Below, piece by piece: positions 11,340 to 22,401 of a DNA stretch of 64,000 nucleotides; position 1 is the stretch's first letter; every line of letters starts with the position of its first letter. The stretch lies in the NCBI GenBank assembly GCA_009741485.1, contig VKON01000207.1:365059-429058 (forward strand), in the 5' to 3' direction. The notes below the pieces were generated by a model, which had not been told where the DNA came from, did not search any database, and saw nothing but the letters and a program-made list of their open reading frames with translations. A program made the translations under genes and the position numbers. This DNA comes from Malurus cyaneus samueli (lineage: Eukaryota; Chordata; Aves; Passeriformes; Maluridae).

Positions 11340-12070
11340 CCTAAGGATCCTTTTCAAGTGGAATGGGGATTTGCTGCCTCAGAACTGTCAGTACGCATAC
11401 GGCAGCAGAGTCCTGAGGGTCCGATGTGGCCTATTGGTTTTTACTCCCTTGGTTTCAGAGATGCTGAAAAGAGATACACTGCCTGGGAAAAGGCATTGTT
11501 TTTGGTTGGCTTTGCTCTCATTGCAGTGGAAAAGATCCCACAAAAGCCAGCAATAGTCTTGAGAGGTCCTTTTAAAGTTATTAAAGCAGTTTCACTGGGA
11601 CCCCCCACCTGACGGGTGGCCAGAGGGCTCGTAGAGAAGTGGTATGCCAGATTGAACATTATTGCAACACTTTCTCAATAACCAAAGGAGCTGCTAAGCA
11701 GGTAGGCTTGGACGACGGCCAAGACAGACCTGCCTCAGTTGAAGTGGCCCCCGCTTCTCCCCCAAACATTTGGCAAACTCTTGGTTCACCGACACCTCTG
11801 CCAGACCAGAAGGTGAAAGGGTGGAGAGCAAAGCTGCTGCCCTCACACCTCCTAGGGGAACCATTTATCATAGAGGGGGAGGAGAGTGTCCAAGCTGGTG
11901 ACTTTGGAGCGACGGCACAGAATTCTTTTGTTTGCATATATACCAGTTTCTATGCTGTGTTTAACCCTTTCTGCCTCTTGCTGGCAGAATCTGTGTTGTT
12001 TGCTATTTTAACAGGAGAACTCCGAGGGTCATGCACATCAGATACTAAATTCGTAACAGTTATGCATTGA
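11340..12070 (+). pseudogene. Pol RNase H remnant of provirus A
   Basis: Two overlapping frames carry the same peptides as B: GFYSLGFRDAEKRYTAWEKA near 11,440-11,500 (the connection region before RNase H) and IYTSFYAVFN near 11,935-11,970. A frameshift near 11,610 separates them. The FTD box is obscured by indels near 11,785 but is clear in B. Like B, the third RNase H acid (expected in a YTDS motif) is absent. Non-functional as written. Confidence 0.7.
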
Positions 12071-12229
12071 CCTCGTGGACATTTTTTCATTTGTAAAACT
12101 GAAAAACCAAAGATGTTTAGCTCAAATTAACATGACTGTGTAATATTCCAAAAATCATGTGTACTAAAAAACAATACGAAGATACTGTGGGGGGGAACTC
12201 AAACTTGATGTTGTAATACCTACCCACCA

Positions 12230-13171
12230 ACCACTGGTTATGCCAGCCTGAAAATTTTGAAATTAGACCATATATGTTAACAGGAATTGGCCAACAACAA
12301 AATTGCTTAATCCATCATAGTCTTTCAAACAAATCAAATTGTTAATATGGAACAATGTCTCTGAAATTCAGCCAGCTTGTTCCCTTTCCTAAAAACCTCT
12401 TTTGAGGGTGGACAACCTGGTTACGATAGTGAAACACTTTTAAGAAAAGTATACAAAGAGACATAACCAGTAGTGTGAAAACAAGATTGGGAATCTTGAA
12501 TAGCATTGATATCAGAAGTACTTAATGAATATTTGGCTTCCCTATTGCCTTAGGACACCCACAGTGGTTGTTATCAAACATACTGCGGATTAGGAAAGGT
12601 AAACGCAAAAGACCACAGATTAATAGTTGATGCACTTAATGCTACACAAAATAACATCTCCTTGGCCCTTAGTTGCATTCAAGCCCAATTATGGTTGCAG
12701 TCAGTCGCTGCCTCAATCATACGGGAAGGCGAAGAAGGTACTTTTCCCACTGAAATCCGGAAAATTGTTTGGGACCATGCCACTGAATTTGAAAAGGAAT
12801 ATCAATCGTGGTGGAACTTGGTAAACTTCACTTATAACCCCATTACAAATGTAGCTAAAGCCTTCGTGCTGACCATACGCAATGCTTCAGTCTATTCAAT
12901 ATTCCCTATAATTGCTTTGGGGCTAAATCATGGTAAAACTGTCCTTTATCCTTTTGAACATAAGCAATGGGCCCGTCAAATTGATAAGAAATGGCAAACA
13001 GTTAATTTAGAAGCTTGTATTGTCCGTGAACAGAGGGTTTTCTGTGAAGTAACACACTTGAAGCTCAGATATATTTGTTTAGATACTGACCAAAATATTT
13101 GTCACTTTGAAATTCATCCTAAAGAGAATCCCAAACAGTGCTGGTATATATATAGGCAATGGTTGCGTACA
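12230..13171 (+). pseudogene. Env-like remnant of provirus A
   Basis: The longest open part encodes ALSCIQAQLWLQSVAASI, then a segment with possible N-glycosylation sites (NFT, NAS), YSIFPIIALGLNHGKTVLYP and ICHFEIHP, ending where the LTR begins (QWLR). The helical LNATQNN...QAQLWLQ stretch resembles the heptad region of a retroviral transmembrane subunit. The C-terminal Cys-rich part and membrane anchor that B has are deleted here. Upstream positions 12,230-12,600 match B's putative surface-subunit region but with stops. Confidence 0.6.
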
Positions 13172-13805
13172 AGGCGGGAAAAAAGGGGGCTTACCTTGCT
13201 TCCAAAGGAGTCTTGAGCCAGCTTTAAAGCTGGTAAAGACTGCGGTTTTCCCACTCTTAGGTGGAGAACATGGATAGAGTACGGAATGATCGCACTGATT
13301 CCTGAGGAGAACGGATTACAGGCATGATGCTCATGCTGTACACTTGGATGAAACATATAGGACTTCTAACCCCCCTTCGGCCTGCAAGGCCACTCGCTTG
13401 AACATGACATAAGTCTCCCTCTGGAGAGAGCCACCTGAGAAACACTTCTCCCTACCAGATGCCTGACGACCATCGTGGGACCTTGGAAAACCCCGTCAGC
13501 TGGTAGCTACGGCTCCTGTCTTCTCTCTCTCTCTCTCTCTCTCTTCCTTCTTATCTTAAGACCCCTTTCTCCCTGCTTCCTTCCCCTCATCTCTCTTCTC
13601 TCTTCTCTCTCTCTCTTCTTCAGACCCGTTCCCTCGCTTACCTATCCCCCTACTCTCACCCTTCTGCCTTATCGCAAGATACTAAATTTATCTGTGATTA
13701 TTTTTAGAAGCATAACACATGTTTCCTTCTGCGTTTTTTATGCCCTGTTGAGATTCTAAAAAGAACCTATCACGACCTCTGCTTCAACTCGAGCGGATCG
13801 TGACA
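13172..13805 (+). mobile_element. Family 1 LTR shared by proviruses A and C
   Basis: The segment runs from the LTR interior (caaggcggga) through 'gacgaccatcgtgggacctt', a CT tract (13,519-13,545) and 'aagaacctatcacgac' to the terminus ggatcgtgaca at 13,805. The first about 50 bases of the LTR are missing. Because the primer-binding region and leader of a second copy follow immediately, one LTR serves both as the 3' LTR of A and the 5' LTR of C. Confidence 0.8.
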
Positions 13806-14943
13806 TTATTGGCGTCACGGACTCAGCAATTCTGAAAAAGGGTTTTTTGCAGGATTTTTTGTAGTTTGTACAAGGGCCCACTGACTGCATAAAATCCAGG
13901 TAAAAACACCCTATACTCTACCGAGAGTTATCTCTCTCTTCAGAATTTTCGCCAAAAAAAAATCTCTGTGTGCAAAAAGCTCAAGTACAACCTTGTTTTT
14001 CACAAAGAATTTCTCCACCCAACTCACATGAACAAGTTGAATTTAAACTTCTGTTGAGTCTCTTGCATTGACTCGAGCTTTCATCTTGACCTTGGTTAAC
14101 TGCGTTTTGGGGAACTTTGCGTTTTAGTGGAATTTTTTGCCTCGTCGTACTTGATTTTTTTTTTTTGAGTCTATTGATTTTCGTGTTTTTGAAGTTATTA
14201 TTGACTTGAGATTGACTTGAGATGTTGAATTTTTTGAGTTATGATTTTTGCTGTTTTTGAAGTTATTATTGACTTGAGATGTTGAATTTTTTGATTTTTG
14301 AGTTTGCTGTTGTTGACTTGAGATTTTGTTGTTGAATTTTGGATTTCTGATATTGTTGTTGTTGCTCAAGATATTATTGCTGTTGAGTTTTTTTTGACTT
14401 GTGAATTTGTAACTTTTTTTTTTACTCCTTAGTAATTTTTGACTTGGCTATCGACCCTGTTTTTTGAGTCTCGGTCTGACAATTTCAGGTTTGTTTTTTT
14501 GATCGGTGCTAAAACCGCCCGCTTAGAATATTCTCTTGGGCTGTGTTTTGGGAAGCGAACAGTTTTTCTGTTTGCTGGTGTGCCAAGATTTTTTTTTTTA
14601 CTGACTTTAGGAACTGAATAGATACATATTTTTATTCTGTCTATTATAGGGTTAACATCTTAAGAATGTTCCTCCCTAAAGTAGTTCTTTTAGTCCTTTC
14701 ATTAAACATGACTTCCAACCTTAAAGCTGTAAATCACTGCCCTAAGCGGTTTAGCGGAGAGAAAGCAATAATAGAGTCTCCAAGATTTGGTTGAAATTTT
14801 GCAAAAACAGTTAAATAAAGAAAGAAATCATGTTCAAACTTTGCAGAGACAATTGGATGATGAAAGGAATAATGTTCACTTGTTACAAGCTGCTTTGAGA
14901 GAGGAACATCTTAAGAACTCAAAGATTGTGGACTTACCACAAT
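13806..14943 (+). mobile_element. ERV copy C: leader and Gag start only
   Basis: Starts with the primer-binding region (tggcgtcacggactc at 13,810), then the gacttgagat-repeat leader (about 14,150-14,400). An ATG at 14,708 opens the Gag-like frame. An open stretch at 14,787-14,943 encodes a strong coiled coil (ILQKQLNKERNHVQTLQRQL and onward). It stops abruptly at ccacaat (14,943), where the large inverted repeat arm begins. An extra segment, gtaaatcactgccc, sits in the Gag start relative to A and B. Confidence 0.8.
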
Positions 14944-17570
14944 TTTCTACATCTCGGAGCCATGTATCGGCACTCCTATCCATGTCTTGTTGTGTGCGCA
15001 GCCTTTGGCGAGGAGCAGAAGATAAAAGGCTGCTACACCTTGCTGGTGTCACACATTGCAGAAGGGCCATGTCTTTCTCCCATGGTCACTGTCTGTCCTG
15101 GGATGGAAAAAATGCAGAAGCGTCCAGACCCTCAATAATGACACCCTGCTGGTTCCCCAAACCTCCAACTCATCCCAAGGCCATCCCCAAGGAGGCTTTC
15201 CTTGCACAGTTCGCTTGTTCTGTTCACAGCATTCCATGGTACCTGGCTACCTGAATCAGAAGAAAACATTGATGAGAAACAGAGGCAAGGCCTCTTTGAC
15301 AGGCACTGGAGCTGATGCATGCTGCAAAGCACCACCCAGTACCCAGGAAATCATGGATCAGTTATCAAGACCCTGCCTGAACAATTGGCAGGAGTTTAGA
15401 GGCCTCTTGCAGGGCTGGAACACTCACCTTCATCGTGCTGGAGATTGTGAATTAGGAGGCTCTCCTTAAGACATTTCTGATCTGACATCAGATAATTTCA
15501 GATTTCACTGAACTAAATTGCTCTCTAATCTGAAGTATTTGATGTTTAGATTGTTTCAGAGATCTTGTTCAGAAGAAAGGGTTTGATTGTTTTCCCTCCT
15601 CATGTGTGAATTCAGAGCCAAAAATACTTCGTCCTTGTTTTCATTATGAATATAGAAAATACTTTTACTAGTGATCTAATATATATTCACATTTATTGTA
15701 CAAAATCATTAAAAGAACTGCAAGTCTCCAGATGATAAGCACAGAAACTATCCCCAGAGACATAGTAGATGCACATTAATTTTTCTCCAGCTTTCTACCA
15801 GTTCGGACATGATAGAAACACCCTATGGAGAAAATTCTAATATTAAAAAAAAAACAAAACAGCCTTTATTTTTTTAATACTCATTTATTAAGACTACAGG
15901 ACCTAGAGGGAAACAGAAGTATTATTCACTTTTTCTATAATGTTGGTATTTTTTGGTAAGCACTGTACTTTGATAATACAGTACACTTCTCCAAGTTTTA
16001 TTGATCAATTACTCTCTATCTTATGGTATATATAAATGCATATATTAGTTACATACCACAGGAAACACAGAAAGGTCTTTAAATAATTATGGAATTCAAC
16101 TAGATCCAATTAGTATTGCTCTGACATTAAGATATACCTTTAACACTACAATCTCAAGATCAACTGAATGTTTTGTATTGTTTAAAAAGCTGAGCTGCAG
16201 TGCTGCGACCACACACTGTGTCCATTGGCATTTATTTAGGATAGCTCTAGCTTAACTCACTGTCACTGCCTGAGCAGATGGATTTATAGCAATAGCAACC
16301 AATATCACTTAGCCACTGTCTTAATTTAAACACACAGTAATATTTACTTCATAATAATCTCTAAAGTACTAATTGCAAAGGTCTAATTGCAAAGCTGACA
16401 TATGAGGCCACGAGACCTGTGAATCTTTTGAACAAGGTTAGCAGCAGGAATAATTGCTTGCTAATGCCATCTTCAGACATTGACTTCAGACTCATTTACT
16501 GCAACCACTGACCACTGTTACCATACAGAAACTGAAAATCACACATGGATAATTATTTCTTCCCTCAAATAAACATGAGTGCACAGAGCCATTGAGGCAA
16601 TCTAAGAAAAATAGGGAATTTATCTAGCTGATCAGCGCATTTGAACACTCAAGAGTTAGCAAAAATGGAGGTAGATTGAAAATAAGGATTGTCTTCCTCA
16701 AGAAAAAAAAAAAGGTTGCATATGGGATAATTAGTATGTTATGTATTGCTGTGTTTGTATGAGAGTAAGGCCTGTTGACAACATCCTATATAATGCACAA
16801 ATTCTTTATTTTTTTCTTTATTAGTTAGATATTTATGTATTATTGGATTGCCTCTAAAATGGCTCAACACTTGAAGTGTGTATAGCTTTTCTCAACATAC
16901 TAACACCAAACTCTGTGGGGTGGAGAGGTAGGATTATTGAGGAGATGATAAGGTGATGGCTGCAAATTTTTCAGTAATTATTTACAGGGTCTTTTGTAGC
17001 ACTCATTTCCATAGTAACATAATAGCTCATGTTCACATTCTTCATTTTTCTGAAGGTAAACAGGTGTAACTGAGATGAATAGCTGAAAAGACTCACAATA
17101 TGTCAAAACTGGATTTCTGCACCAGAGGTAGTACTAAAATTTAGATCTCTGTAGTCTTAATCCATTGTTTTAATCCAAACTCCTACACCTTGTGAGAGTC
17201 CTTATGGAAGACCCTGGACTGTCTCACGATTGACTATACCCAAGGCGGAGAAAAGGGGGCTTCTGCTCCAAGGAGTCTGAGCCAGTTAAAGTGGAAAGAC
17301 TGCCAGGTTCCCACTCCTAGGCTGCTGAGAACAATGGATGTGAGCTACGGATGATCGCACTGTTCCTGAGGAGAACGGTACAGGCTGCTGCTCATGCTGT
17401 ACACTTGAACAATAGACATTCTAACCCCCCCTTCCTGGCCTGCAGCCACTCGCTTTGAAACTGACTATAAAAGTCTCTCTGAGAAGACACCTAGAAACAC
17501 TTCTCCCTACCAGATGCCTGACGACCATCGTGGGACTTGGAACCCGTCAGCTGGTAGCTATACTGCTCCC
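14944..17570 (+). repeat. Left arm of 2.6-kb inverted repeat
   Basis: The reverse complement recurs at 22,877-25,510. Shared landmarks include aaaggctgctacaccttgct (15,025), the atcagaagaaaacattgatg block (15,255), a long AT-rich interior (15,480-17,190) and the junction with the family 1 LTR at 17,191. The interior holds no gene that I recognise. The arms differ by scattered substitutions and small indels, most strongly at the outer end (14,944-15,030). Both arms share the LTR insertion point, so the inverted duplication is younger than that insertion, if it is real. Confidence 0.85.
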
Positions 17571-17571
17571 T

Positions 17572-17607
<36 letters not shown>

Positions 17608-17861
17608 TCTTCTAAACCCCGTCTCCCTCGCTCTCCCTCCCCCTCTCTCTCTCTCTCCTCTCTCTCTCTCTCCTTCTTCTAAGACCCCGTCTCCCTCGCT
17701 CTCCCTATCCCCCTCTCTCACCCTTTCCCATCGCAAAATACTCAAATAATTATTCTTGATTATATTTAAAGCATACACATTTGCCTCTCGTTTCTTTTGC
17801 ACCCTGAGATTCCAAAAAGAACCTATCACGACTCCCGTTTCAACTCGAACGGATCGTGACA
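17191..17861 (+). mobile_element. 5' LTR of provirus B
   Basis: About 671 bp, from TGTGAGAGTCC to ACGGATCGTGACA (inverted termini TGTGAGAGTCC/TGTCACGATCC are imperfectly matched). It contains TATAAAA near 17,466, CT tracts at 17,574-17,604 and 17,644-17,672, and 'aagaacctatcacgac' near the end. The primer-binding region tggcgtcacggactc follows at 17,866. I could not assign the primer tRNA. Confidence 0.85.
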
Positions 17862-18199
17862 TAATTGGCGTCACGGACTCAGCAATTCTGACAAAAAAGG
17901 GTTTTTGCAGGATTTTTGTAGTCTGTACAAGGGCCACTGACTGCATAAAATCCAGGCAAAAACACCCTATACTCTACCGAGAGTTATCTCTCTCTCTTCA
18001 GAATTTTCGCAAAAGAATCTCTGTGTGCAAAAAGCTCAAGTACAACCTTTTGTTTTCACAAGATTTCCACCACACACATCACATAACAAGTTGAATTATA
18101 ACCTTCTGTTTGACTCCTTGGCATTGACTCGGCTATTAATCTTGACCTTGGCTACTGGTTCGAGACTTTGCGGTTTATGGAATTTTTTGGCTCGTAACT

Positions 18200-18430
18200 T
18201 TGATTTTTTTTTTTTTTTGAGTTATGATTTTGCTGTTTTTGAAGTATTATTACTTGAGATTGACTTGAGATGTTGAATTTTTTGAGTTATGATTTTTTGA
18301 TGTTACTGACTTGAGATGTTGAATTTTTGATTTTGAGTTTGCTGTTGTTGACTTGAGATTTTTGTTGAATTTTGGATTTCTGATATTGTTGTTGTTGCTC
18401 AGGATATTATTGCTGTTGAGTTTTTTTTGA
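18200..18430 (+). repeat. gacttgagat-repeat leader of provirus B
   Basis: A T-rich leader made of degenerate units such as gacttgagatgttgaatttt and ttgagttatgatttt. The equivalent tracts are at about 9,995-10,240 (A) and 14,150-14,400 (C). Unit number and spacing differ among the three copies. It lies between the primer region and the Gag ATG, where packaging signals usually sit; function unknown. Confidence 0.75.
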
Positions 18431-18734
18431 CTTGTGAATTTGTGATTCTGGTTTTGACTACTCGGTAACTTTTGACTTGGCTATCGACCCTGGTTTTTGA
18501 GTCTCGGTCTGACGATTTCAGGTTTGTTTTTTTTGACTTGTGTAAAAACCGCACCTTAAATATCTTGGGTGCTGTGTTTTGCGAAGCGAACAGTTTTCTG
18601 TTTGCTGGGTGCAAGATTTTTTTTTTTACCGACTTTAGGAACTGAATAGATACATATTTTTATTCTGTCTATTATAGGGTTAACATCTTAAGAATGTTCC
18701 TCCCGAAAGTTGTTGTTTAATAGCTTCAGTAAAC

Positions 18735-19560
18735 ATGACTTCCAACCTTAAAGCTAAGCGGTTTAGCGGAGAGAAAGCAATAATAGAATCGTCTCCAAGA
18801 TTTGGTTGAAATTTTGCAAAACAGTTAAATAAAGAAAGAATCATGTTACAAACTTTGCAGAGACAATTAGATGATGAAAGAAATAATGTTCACTTGTTAC
18901 AAGCTGCTTTGAGAGAGGAACATCTTAAGAACTCAAAGATTGTGGACTTACCACAATATACAGAGGAAAAGGAAACAATTAGCCCCTAGAAAGAGTTAAT
19001 ACCAGTAAAAAACTGTGGGAAACTGCTGTCCTCCTACCTTTTCCGAGTGTCACACACTGGAGGAGACCAAATCCAATTCCTGTAACCCATTAATTCGAGA
19101 CCTCCCAGAGTCGCTAAAACCCACAGTAATTCTCCTTCAAAAAACAATTAGAGTTGCAGCTCCTATAGAAAGGCTGCATAGACCCCTTGAACAGTCAGAA
19201 GACTCAGAAGGGTCTCTGTGGTCTTCTGGAACTTTTCCCTTTGGCATCATGTTACTCCAAACCGCACCTTCCCTAAAACAATACTCCCTTGCCCTGGCTG
19301 CCAAACAAGCTATCAAACCGGTTTTACACAGAACTAATAACACTTATTCCTTTACAGCCAGTGACACAACTAAATTCCCCCAAATTTATCAACACCCCCC
19401 CACTCTGGCTCATGATCTCCCTGAGGGAGGAGGGGAAGTAGAAGGGGTGGGAGATGTCCAATGGGAACTCATCTCCCATTTAGAAAGCCTTAATTCTCAA
19501 TCTCCTCAGAAAAAGTCCAAAAACATTCACAAGAGTGAAAGCACTGCAATTATAATTTTT
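18735..19560 (+). pseudogene. Gag-like remnant of provirus B
   Basis: The ATG at 18,735 opens M-T-S-N-L-K-A-K-R-F-S-G-E-K. A coiled-coil segment follows (LQRQLDDERNN, LLQAALREEHLKN) near 18,855-18,930, after a frameshift near 18,810. A longer open frame from 19,015 to 19,674 carries LLQTAPSLKQYSLALAAKQA and then a hydrophilic Ser/Pro-rich tail. No CCHC knuckle or major homology region is seen. Coiled-coil Gag without a knuckle is known in foamy viruses and in the avian ENS-1/ERNI-type elements; whether this is related is untested. Confidence 0.6.
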
Positions 19561-20350
19561 GAGAACAACTGCTCACCAAGCCCTGAGCCCTATTCCTCCA
19601 AGAGATCCCTTTCAAGTGGAATGGGGATTTGCTGCCTCAGAACTGTCAGTACGCATACGGCAGCAGAGTCCTGAGGGTCCGATGTGGCCTATTGGTTTTT
19701 ACTCCCTTGGTTTCAGAGATGCTGAAAAGAGATACACTGCCTGGGAAAAGGCATTGTTTTTGGTTGGCTTTGCTCTCATTGCAGTGGAAAAGATCCCACG
19801 AAAGCCAGCAATAGTCTTGAGAGGTCCTTTTAAAGTTATTAAAGCAGTTTCCACTGGGACCCCCCCGCCTGACGGGGTGGCTCAGAGGGCCTCGGTGAGG
19901 AAGTGGTATGCCCAGATTGAACATTATTGCAACACTTTCTCAATAACCAAAGGAGCTGCGCGAGACCCAGCTAAGCAGGTAGGCTTGGACGACGGCCAAG
20001 ACAGACCTGCCTCAGTTGAAGTGGTCCCCGCTTCTCCCCCCAAACTATTGGCAAACTCTTGGTTCACCGACACCTCTGCCAGACCAGAAGGTAAAGGGTG
20101 GAGAGGCAAAGCTGCTGCCCTCCACACCTCCTACGGGGAACCATTTATCATAGAGGGGGAGGAGAGTGTCCAAGCTGGTGAGCTTTGGAGCGAGGCACAG
20201 AATTCTTTTGTTTGCATTTATACCAGTTTCTATGCTGTGTTTAACCGTTTCTGCCTCTTGCTGGCAGAATCTGTTGTGTTTGCTTTTCACAGGAGAACTC
20301 CGAGGGACATGCACATCAGATACCAAATTCGTAACCAGTTATGCACTTAG
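19559..20350 (+). pseudogene. Pol connection/RNase H remnant of provirus B
   Basis: A 263-residue open frame. Residues 48-63 (YSLGFRDAEKRYTAWE) and 87-120 (LRGPFKVIKAV...RKWYAQIE) resemble the region between RT and RNase H. RNase H landmarks are WFTDTS (168-173, candidate first catalytic Asp 171), GEESVQAGEL (candidate Glu 208) and IYTSFYAVFN (220-229), where a YTDS motif with the third catalytic Asp is expected but absent. The domain is therefore probably inactive. The frame ends soon after, and neither the RT palm (no YxDD box) nor integrase is present. Confidence 0.75.
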
Positions 20351-20539
20351 ACCTCGTGGACATTTTCATTTTTGTAAAAACTAAAAGAAACCAAGTTGTT
20401 AGCAAATCAAATAACTGTGATGTAATATTCCCAAAAATCATGTGTACTAAAAAACAATACGAGATACTGTGGGGGGAAACTCAAACTTGATGTTGTAATA
20501 CCTACCCCCCCGCCAACCACTGGTTATGCCTAGCCTGAA

Positions 20540-22085
20540 AATTTTTGGAATTAGACCATATATAGTTAACGAATTGAGCCAACAACAAATATTGCTTAAT
20601 CCATCATAGTCTTTCAAACAAATCAAATTGTTAATATGGAACAATGTCTCTGAAATTCAGCCAGCTTGTTCACCTTTCCTGAAAACCTCTTTTGAGGGTG
20701 GACAACCTGGTTACGATAGTGAAACACTTTTAAGAAAAGTATACAAAGAGACATAACCAGTAGTGTGAAAACAAGATTGGGAATCTTGAATAGCATTGAT
20801 TCAGAAGTATTAATGAATAAATTGGCTTCCCTATGTGCCTTAGGCACCCACCAGTGGCTGCTATCAAACATACTGCCGGATTAGGAAAAGGTAAACGCAA
20901 AAGACCACAGATTAATAGTTGATGCATCTAATGCTACACAATAATAACATCTCCTTGGCCCTTAGTTGCATTCAAGCCCAATTATGGTTGCAGTCAGTCG
21001 CTGCCTCAATATACAGGGAAGGCGAAGAAGGTACTTTCCCACTGAAATCCGGAAAATTGTTTGGGACCATGCCACTGAATTTGAAAAGGAATATCAATCG
21101 TGGTGGAACTTGGTAAACTTCACTTATAACCCCATTACAATGTAGCTAAAGCCTTCGTGCTGACCATACGCAATGCTTCAGTCTATTCAATATTCCCTAT
21201 AATTGCTTTGGGTAAATCATGGTAAAACTGTCCTTTATCCTTTTGAACATAAGCAATGGGCCCGTCAAATTGATAAGAAATGGCAAACAGTTAATTTAGA
21301 AGCTTGTTATTGTCCGTGACACACAGGAGTTTGTCTGTGAAAGTAAACACGATTGAAGCTCAGATTATTTGTTTAGATACTGACCAAAATATCTGTCACT
21401 TTGAAATTCATCCTAAAGAGATCCTCAACACGTGCTGGTATATATATAGGCAATGGTTGCGTATGTATTAGAACTGCCTGTGACAACGATAATCATAGAA
21501 AGCTTAGTGGTGAATCAAAAATCATTCAAATTTTTCGTTGTTATTTCACTAAAATCAAAGGATGTGATTTTTCTTACGCAGCTCCAGTTGTTTCTTATCA
21601 CCTCCTGCATCCAACTATTTCGCTGATAACACCACAATTACCCTACCCCCATTGGAAATGAATCTCACCCTGGTGAAGCAATTCGTTGCTTCACCAGGAC
21701 TGATTCAAAATCTTAGAAAATAAAAAATAATCAGGCCAGAAACCCTGAATACAACGTTCATCACAAATTTGTGAAAAGAAATACTCATGTTCTAGAAAGA
21801 GTAAGAAAAGGGTGTTGAACATAATTGGTGGTGGATACCCTTTTGGCTGGATCGCCAACCGCCACGGTGCCTGAACAAATTCTGCATCCCATCGTTGTCC
21901 TTGCTGATTTTGTAATTGCTTTAGTTTTGTCAGCAATTCTTACACTCATGAAAACTGGAGATGATGAGGCGATTAACGTGATTCGATTTTTATAATGAAC
22001 ATGCATAATCTGTTCGAATCCCTTTCTGTTGATGTTCCTCACGCTAATTGATACTAGAAGACAATAGGGAATGTATTCCATTATT
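20540..22085 (+). pseudogene. Env-like glycoprotein remnant of provirus B
   Basis: Several frames together outline an envelope protein: a possible heptad region (LNATQNN-type to QAQLWLQSVAAS, 20,925-21,005), a glycosylatable central part, a Cys-rich stretch at 21,440-21,570 (IGNGCVCIRTACDN, FRCYFTKIKGCDFS), and a hydrophobic anchor-like segment HPIVVLADFVIALVLSAIL near 21,880-21,940. Frames are interrupted by stops and indels at several points, so no functional protein is encoded. The Cys-rich part and anchor are unique to B; A lost them by deletion. Confidence 0.65.
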
Positions 22086-22401
22086 CTACAATTCAGTCAT
22101 TTTAACCTCTTTTGTTTGTTGTAAAACAATTGTTGCTTTATTAGATTATTTTTTTGATTGAATGATTACTGCCAGCAATTGTTGCTTCACCAAAACTTAA
22201 TTTCCAGAATCTACATTGTTGCTCAATAATTGTATTATCTCTTCCCTCTTCTTCCCTTGCTTTTCTTCCTTCCTCCCTTTCCTGTCTCTGACTTTCCGGG
22301 TTAATGCTATCAGCTTTGACGAGTCATGAAGACCTCACTTCATCGCCGTGGAATCGTTCGTTGAGTCGATCTTGACGACAATCGTGAGACACGGGCGGTG
22401 G

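Larger units (their letters stand above)
9320..13805 (+). mobile_element. ERV provirus A (family 1), degraded
   Basis: In order: a partial 5' LTR (9,320-9,618), tRNA-primer region (about 9,624), a T-rich leader with gacttgagat repeats (about 9,995-10,240), a Gag-like start (ATG at 10,488), an RNase H remnant (about 11,340-12,070), an Env-like region (about 12,230-13,171) and a 3' LTR segment to 13,805. Relative to provirus B about 1 kb is deleted: the sequence passes from env (ggttgcgta) straight into the LTR interior (caaggcggga) near 13,172. Frames are broken by many small indels. Protease, RT palm and integrase were not found. Confidence 0.85.

Noticed and set aside
13810..13835. Assignment of the primer tRNA for ERV family 1
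   Set aside because: The sequence after the LTR (tggcgtcacggactc) has the right position and TGG start, but I could not match it confidently to a tRNA 3' end, so none is claimed.
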